A model generated the notes under the pieces. That model was given only the letters and a program-made list of their open reading frames with translations. It was not told the origin of the DNA and did no database searches. Shown here in pieces: positions 58,529 to 64,000 of a stretch of DNA of 64,000 bases. Position 1 is the stretch's first letter, and each line of letters begins with the position of its first letter. Location of the stretch: the NCBI GenBank assembly GCA_936450465.1, contig OW388292.1:28098368-28162367 (forward strand). The letters run 5' to 3'. Source of the stretch: Gibbula magus. Its lineage: Eukaryota > Mollusca > Gastropoda > Trochida > Trochidae. A program made the position numbers and the translations under genes.

Positions 58529-59169
58529 ATTATTCTAAAAAGTCATCTACATGCTGCATCTTTGGTGCCATATTAACATGATTGCTGAAATGATAGTGAA
58601 CTCTAGGACTAACAAGTGATGTATATGTATGTATCTATTACTCTGTGTATATTTGTTTGTAATGAAGCCCAAGTTCTGAGCTTGTGTACAGTGTAGTCAG
58701 CATACCATGATAGTGAGCTCTGTGTTGGTTTGGGATGGGTTGATAGGTAAAGTGTCAGGGTTAATGAGCATATCAAAGAACATTACCCTTTGTGATATTA
58801 TATAAGTCAAGGGGCCACTACTGTCTACTGTGTTGCCTAGCTTCTGTATATTTTTGTGATGGCCAACACTTATACGGCAATAAGTGAATGGATTTGATGT
58901 GATATTGCAATGTTGAAATGTTTTCAAGGTGAAATTTGTAAGGCATGTTAGTGTTTACAAATCTCCTCCATCAGGAAAGATGTTTGTAAATGAATGATCA
59001 ATAAGTGTAAATCATTTATCTTCAATCAAGAATATTTTTGTTAAATTCCATCTATGAAAGGTGCCCAGTAAGTGTCAACAAAAGTAAAGGTAAATTGTGT
59101 AAGTTCCTTTAGCACCTGGGGATGTCAGACCAATGAATTTGTTAATTGTAACAAGAATTTGGCTCTTTG
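58529..59169. other. Downstream of STK11, nothing recognised
   Basis: AT-rich, possibly the remaining STK11 3' UTR and flank; no clear gene or repeat. Confidence 0.45.
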
Positions 59170-59428
59170 CAGGGGCGGATCCAGAGGAGGAGTGCAGGGG
59201 TGCGCACCCCACCTTATCATTTGAGATTTAAGAAAATGACAACGTAGATTCCCAACAATTTTTTTTTAATAAGCAGCAAGGACGACAACCCCCCCCCCAG
59301 GCTTTTTGGAGTGATATGAATTGAATATCTCTTTGCTCTGTAGCTGTGTCCCACCACCCCCACTGAAGGCATTTTCGAGGTCTGGAAAAGTGCACCCCCT
59401 GTTTCCAAAAAAGCTGTATCCGCTCCTG
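59170..59428. mobile_element. hAT-like MITE
   Basis: Inverted ends caggggcggatcc and ggatccgctcctg-like (gtatccgctcctg) bound 259 bp. CTTTG is present immediately outside both ends (59165-59169 and 59429-59433). CAGGGG-type ends are typical of hAT elements, which duplicate 8 bp, so the class is tentative. Confidence 0.65.
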
Positions 59429-59550
59429 CTTTGTAACAAGAATATTTATCTTCCTCAAGAATGTAGTTGGGTCTGTGCGTCCACCTGTCTGTCCATCCGG
59501 CTATCTTTTTAAAAGAAATAAATTAAGTCTAAGAACCTGTAATATTTATA

Positions 59551-59727
59551 CAGTCAAGCCACGATAATCCGGCCACCGATAATCCGAATCTCGCAGTTTC
59601 CGAACGGTAGGAAGATGTAACCAAACTAATCTCTTTAGTAATCCTCAGTACTCAGTAGTCCGAACATTTCACAATCCGAACATTTTTGATGAAAAACGGA
59701 AGCGTTCGGATTATCGAGGCCTGACTG
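59551..59727. mobile_element. pogo/Tigger-like MITE
   Basis: 177 bp with inverted ends cagtcaagccacgataatcc and ggattatcgaggcctgactg (one mismatch and a shift) and internal ccgaacattt repeats. CAGTC plus GATAATCCG is characteristic of pogo-related ends. TA precedes the left end only. Confidence 0.75.
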
Positions 59728-60985
59728 TTCAGTGTAAAAAAGCTTTTGACCTTGTGCTAGTTGAGAGGGATATTGCTTGACCACGTCAGCTTCTTGTTGC
59801 TATTTGTAACAAGAATTTTGTTATTTGTATCAAGAATTGTTATACAGTCAACCCTCTAGATGTCCCGAGTAGATGAAGTGTGAATGATGTTTTCCATCAA
59901 GCCTATTGACAGTTCAGATAAATGAAATAGATGCTTTGTACAATTGTACTGACGTCAGGATGATAACTCCCAGTGCTTGCTAGAATGTGCTTCTTCTTAT
60001 TGTTTAACATTCCTCAAGGGGAAATGATAAACTTGAAGATATATGATTCTTGAAAATTCTTCTGAAAAAGTAGTATCAAAACTTAAGCCTCCAAACAAAT
60101 TTTCCTACATATTAACATATTCATTTGGTTTGAAGTAAATAACATCATTAGTAGAAATTAAAATGGATAAATAGCTTTTAGACATTTAATGTTTTCCAAC
60201 TGATGTTATGATCTCAAGTAGCAGGATGATAATCATTCTCAATTACAGTTCCGAGTATGATTTTTAAAAATACTGCCATGTTGAAATAGGTTTGTGTAAG
60301 GTGTTATCCTCAGAAAATTCAATAGTAGACTGTTAATTAATTTTTCAGATAATTTATTATAATTAATTCTGTTAAAAGTATAATTACTGATATGCTTAAT
60401 AATCACAGACACACTTCTGATAAAGAGAGTATAATATATTCTTTTTAATGGAAAACGTTTCAGTCTCTTATATTATCAAAGACAGGTGCCACATGGGTGG
60501 GTAGGATGTGGAGGTGAAGGAGGTTTAGTGGGGGACAAGTTACTCGTGTCAGAGAGAGATGTTCATACAATAAGGAAAGGGAACTGTATTATTTTTACTT
60601 TTAATATATTATGATAATAGATCATTGTGTTTGCTCATTTGCTTTGAAATAATTAGAAGCAGAGGGAAAGTAATTGGGGACAGCTGAGATAAGATCTGGG
60701 AGGAAATTAAAATAAAAGGGGTAGGGGAGTTGAGCAGAAGGGGGAATTTTAGGTGAAGTTGGAAGCAGACAAGGATGAAGAAGCAATGATATGTACATTC
60801 TGGATGAAAGGGGACAGTTGGATCCATCTTGTTATGTTGTCCTCTTATGTTACTTGTACTGACACTTTAAGACTGTTTCAAGTATTTAAGAACCAGTCTG
60901 TTTTATGAATGAATTTTGAACATAAACAAAATTTAAACAGAGACAATTTGTTGTTGTTTGTTCCAAATTCATCAGAGCTTGGATA
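59728..60985. other. Intergenic, nothing recognised
   Basis: Contains a lone cagtcaaccctctagatgtc near 59844 that resembles another pogo-like end. No coding feature is supported. Confidence 0.4.
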
Positions 60986-60989
60986 CATG

Positions 60990-61110
60990 AGGTGAGGTGA
61001 GTTAGGATTTAACGCTGCTTTCAAGAGTATTTCACTTATATCACGCCTGCTAGTGCAGGGAGAAAGCCTGCAACGCGTTGTGGCTATGCATTGCGGTGAA
61101 ACCTGCAAGC
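60990..61110 (+). repeat. Degenerate SINE fragment
   Basis: gtgaggtgagttaggattta followed by acgctgctttcaagagtatt and a tatatcacg block resembles the same molluscan SINE family as 48846-49260. Confidence 0.5.
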
Positions 61111-61509
61111 AACGGCTGAAACTAGCGAACCATGGGTTGGATACGTTGATGAAAAGTTTATGAAAGTCCGTCTTGTTCAATCAAGGCAAATGTTTGTGAA
61201 GTCCTACTTTAAACAGCTGTTCGTCTGCTTAGCTTTTACCTCATATCACTGAAGGTTGATCTTGTCGGGGCACTGTGGATATTGCTAGAATTTCAGTCAT
61301 TTCATTGATAAGAGTATTGAAGTAGCCTTGCAGATACAACTAGCCTGATAGAGCAGATGATGCAAGTGATCTGTTCAAGGAGATGACAACATGATTAACA
61401 ATAAGAAGACAATATTTTCTTGATATCATTTGCTAGATCATCAGGCCTGGGCCTTCCTCTATCAAATTTTGTTTGCCGTACATCTGGTGCATAGGGGCCA
61501 AACCCTATA

Positions 61510-61660
61510 TATGTTACAGTAAATCTGTGAAATCAGTAAATACATGTATTTACTGACAAATTTAGTAAATACACGTAATTACTGTTTCACTCAGTACATA
61601 CACTTTTCTACTAAAATTATTAGGAAATACATGTATTTACTGAAATCAGGAGTATATTTT
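61510..61660. repeat. Cluster of tacatgtatttactg palindromic motifs
   Basis: Repeated variants of agtaaatacatgtatttact in both orientations. A related patch (agtaaacacg, cgtgtttact) occurs near 38285-38390. Confidence 0.6.
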
Positions 61661-61734
61661 TTCAAACATTTACTGAGCAGGTTTAGTATTAGTAGTAGTT
61701 TAGGATTAACCCAAATCGGAGCAACATGCTTTGT

Positions 61735-61935
61735 TTATAAATTCTATATGCACCGGTTACTTACCAACTTCCAAACGCAAGGCATAACTCTTGCAAGTCT
61801 GCATTACTGGCTGATTTAACGGGCCTGGATTTCTAAACACAGATTTCTTAAGGAAATACTGCAAGGCCTAAATCAGCCAGTAATGGAGACTGGCAAGAGT
61901 TATGCCTTGTATTGTGAAGTTGGTTACTTACATAA
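61735..61935. repeat. Foldback repeat, about 60-bp arms
   Basis: gttacttaccaacttccaaa + cgcaaggcataactcttgca at 61757-61800 pairs with the complement of tggagactggcaagagttat + gccttgtattgtgaagttgg at 61880-61930, with scattered mismatches. A third diverged copy of one arm is at 25376-25460. Confidence 0.78.
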
Positions 61936-61982
61936 TACCGATAATTTATGAAAAACTATGAATTTTGTGGCAATTACTGGCT

Positions 61983-62983
61983 TTACAACATTAGGTTAGG
62001 GGGTGGTTGGATTTGGGCTGCATGCTGGGTTTGAGGGAGGGAGAAGGGTTGCGGGAGGAAGGTTAGGGTTGGGGTTTCATGCTGGGTTGGTGGGTTGGGT
62101 GGGTTAGGTGGGGCGGCTTCCGTGTCCATGGACTCGGATTGGTCAGTGTGAAGGGGTTTGATGTGAGATTGGGGAATAGGTGGCTGCATGAAAATGAAGT
62201 TTTGGTTATTGTGTGGGAGGGTGGTAGGGGTGGTAGGGGGGAAGTTAAGTGCGCGGTGGGCTGTTGATTTGGGTTTGGATTTGCGTTTGGGACGGGTGAA
62301 TTGTGGCGTGGGGTATGGGTGGAGGGTGGGTGATGAGGGGGTTGGTTAGGGGGTGGGGGTTGGGTAGAGGGTGGGGGTGAGGTGCAGAGGGGTTAGAGCG
62401 GGAGGGTGGTTTAGTAGGCTGTTTTGCCTGTTGTGAGTGCGAGTTTGCTGCCATTTTGTGTTGTCTGTACGTCGGGCAGGAAGGGTGAAGAGAGGGGTGC
62501 TCCTGCGACTTGCAATGTATGCAGAACCTGTTGCAGTTCAGACTTTCCTCTGAACTGCCGCAGGACCTGTCCCAGCAGTTAGCACATCTCTTCGCCTGCC
62601 TGCAGTTGGTACTGGTGTGCGTGTGAGGCAGTTGGTACAATATGTAACTGGTTTGTATACCGTTTCAACTGTGCGTGCACTGGCGCCGAAAATAATTGTT
62701 TTTGGAAGTGTAGGGGTTTCGAAAGTGAAACCTTGGGCATGTTTATTTCATTACCAGAGGGAAACGTTTTTTGGATGCGCCGGGCCGAAAAGATTTTTGG
62801 TTTTTGCATAAAGTTTGCTTCCTCTATGTAATATGTTAAGTCGTTCTCGTTTTTCGAGAAACTAAAAACGCCTCTAGACTCCGAGAACCAAATTGGAGTT
62901 TTATACACTACGTTTTGGCCAGCAATTTTGGTGAGATTTGTTTTTGCAGCTTGGGCCAGTTTTAGAGATTTAAATTTAACCAA
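61983..62983 (-). pseudogene. Retroelement ORF1 (gag-like) with zinc knuckles, frameshifted
   Basis: One minus-strand frame (62983-62579) contains VKFKSLKLAQAAKTNLTKIA and FPSGNEINMPKVSLSKPLHF. After a frame change the next has CRQAKRCANCWDRSCGSSEE and CIHCKSQEHPSLHPSCPTYR. The C-x2-C--H--C series and the CPTYR end are typical of ORF1 of non-LTR elements. A proline-, threonine- and histidine-rich tail follows down to 61983. No reverse transcriptase follows on that strand. Confidence 0.75.
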
Positions 62984-63244
62984 AAAGCCGCTGCCTAATT
63001 GTTAGTAAAGTATAAGAATAGCCTCGACTGTTGAAGACTGAGCCGATCCTTTCACGACTCAACACCTTGGAAAGGTGTTGTCCTACAGTAGCAGCCAGGA
63101 ACAAAAGGTTACCATGCTAGGTGTTGTTGCAGGTGAGTGCGGGTGTGTACCTGACGTGTTAGGTGTTGTTACTGCTGAGTGGTGAGCTGGGGGCTCAGTT
63201 GAGTGAGTTGTGAGCTGAGCTGCGGGCTCATTGTTTGGGGAGAC

Positions 63245-63745
63245 TGAAGTTAGCAGCGGATTAGTTATTCGCAGATTCGCTATTTGAATAACTAATAACT
63301 GATCCAGCAGCGGATTGGCGGATTTGAATAACTAATAACTGATCCATCAGCGGATTGGCGGATTCGTTTTTCAAATCTCTAGATACCCTTCATTCATTAT
63401 TTGAATAAGTTATAACTGATCCAGCAGCGGATTAGCGGATTCGATTAACGAATAACTGATACAGCAGCGGATTGGCGGATTCGTTTTTCAAATCTCTAGA
63501 TACCCTTCATTCATTATTTGAATAACTAATATCTGATACAGCAGCGGATTGGTGGATTGGCGGATTGGAATAACGAATAACTGATCCAGCAGCGAATTGG
63601 CTGATTAGTTTTTCAAATCTACTTATACTCTTTAGTCATAGGTTGCATAACTAATAACTGAACCAGCAGCGGATTCGTTAGTTCGTTATTCAAATCTTCA
63701 TATACCATGCATTAATTTTTTTAAATAATTTATAATTAAACCAGC
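63245..63745 (+). repeat. Complex tandem repeat (ccagcagcggattggcgg)
   Basis: Irregular copies of ccagcagcggattggcggat + tcgtttttcaaatctctaga + tacccttcattcattatttg + aataactaataactgat with deletions of inner parts. It lies 5' of the minus-strand ORF1-like region and could be its upstream region. Confidence 0.9.
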
Positions 63746-63828
63746 AGCAAATTTCCATATACCCTTCATGCCACAAAAACTCAGCAAACAAAAGTTCACT
63801 AAATTAAAATACTAAAAACTAAAATAAG

Positions 63829-63981
63829 ATGAAACAAGAAGAAGTGGTCATCAATATACCCCGCCATATTGGTTCTCAGTCCAAGTCCACCATTCTTGCT
63901 CTGACACCCCTCTTAGCTGACGGTCAATGGACAGCAGATTCATTATTCATTCTTAACGCCATCACCATGGATTTGAGATAA
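63829..63981 (+). other. Short open frame with poly(A) signal, unknown
   Basis: A 50-codon frame beginning MKQEEVVINIPRHIGSQSKS ends at a TAA that overlaps aataaa. No domain is recognised. It may be a small exon, part of a retroelement or chance. Confidence 0.2.
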
Positions 63982-64000
63982 ATAAACCAGTTTGATTAAA

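Noticed and set aside
1..64000. CRISPR arrays, bacterial operons, phage or integron features
   Set aside because: The window is intron-rich animal DNA; the direct repeats present are minisatellites and transposon monomers.

Overview
The window is eukaryotic genomic DNA: AT-rich, dense in spliced exons with GT-AG introns, and full of transposon relics. The repeat content (a degenerate gtgagtgagt-type SINE, tRNA-like SINE heads, L1/Tx1-like and CR1/L2-like LINE fragments, Tc1/mariner remains, many MITE-sized inverted-repeat elements) and the gene content point to a lophotrochozoan, most likely a mollusc. The species cannot be named from sequence alone.

Three protein-coding genes are supported. 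(1) Positions 727-33196, minus strand: a very large extracellular receptor-like gene. I could join 37 exons into one continuous reading frame of about 2,824 residues. It starts with a signal peptide and encodes 2 FN3, 3 Ig, 1 FN3, 13 Ig and 7 FN3 domains, then a ten-cysteine Frizzled-type CRD of ROR/MuSK character, then another FN3. It runs off the left edge, so its membrane and cytoplasmic parts are unseen. The combination of LAR-like Ig and FN3 arrays with a ROR-type CRD is the most novel item here. (2) Positions 36661-40180, plus strand: a small four-exon secreted protein of 133 residues with a Ly6/three-finger cysteine pattern, divergently oriented from gene 1. (3) Positions 46587-57749, plus strand: a complete nine-exon STK11/LKB1 kinase gene (421 residues) ending in a CaaX-like prenylation motif.

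The rest is repeats. A Tc1-like pseudogene (about 34.5-35.5 kb) lies between genes 1 and 2. A LINE 3' end with a 15-bp target-site duplication (40.9-41.4 kb), a LINE RT fragment (43.3-44.4 kb) and two inverted-repeat elements (44.7-45.9 kb) lie between genes 2 and 3. STK11 introns hold a SINE, a small foldback element, tandem-monomer repeats, an L1/Tx1-like LINE fragment and a frameshifted P2X7-C-terminal-like gene fragment. Downstream of STK11 are a 31-bp minisatellite of about 20 copies, pogo-like and hAT-like MITEs, a foldback repeat, a frameshifted retroelement ORF1 with zinc knuckles, and a complex tandem repeat at the right edge.

The three genes show no operon-like or obvious pathway relationship. 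Gene 1 is a candidate cell-surface adhesion or signalling receptor, gene 2 a secreted ligand or effector, and gene 3 the conserved polarity and energy kinase.
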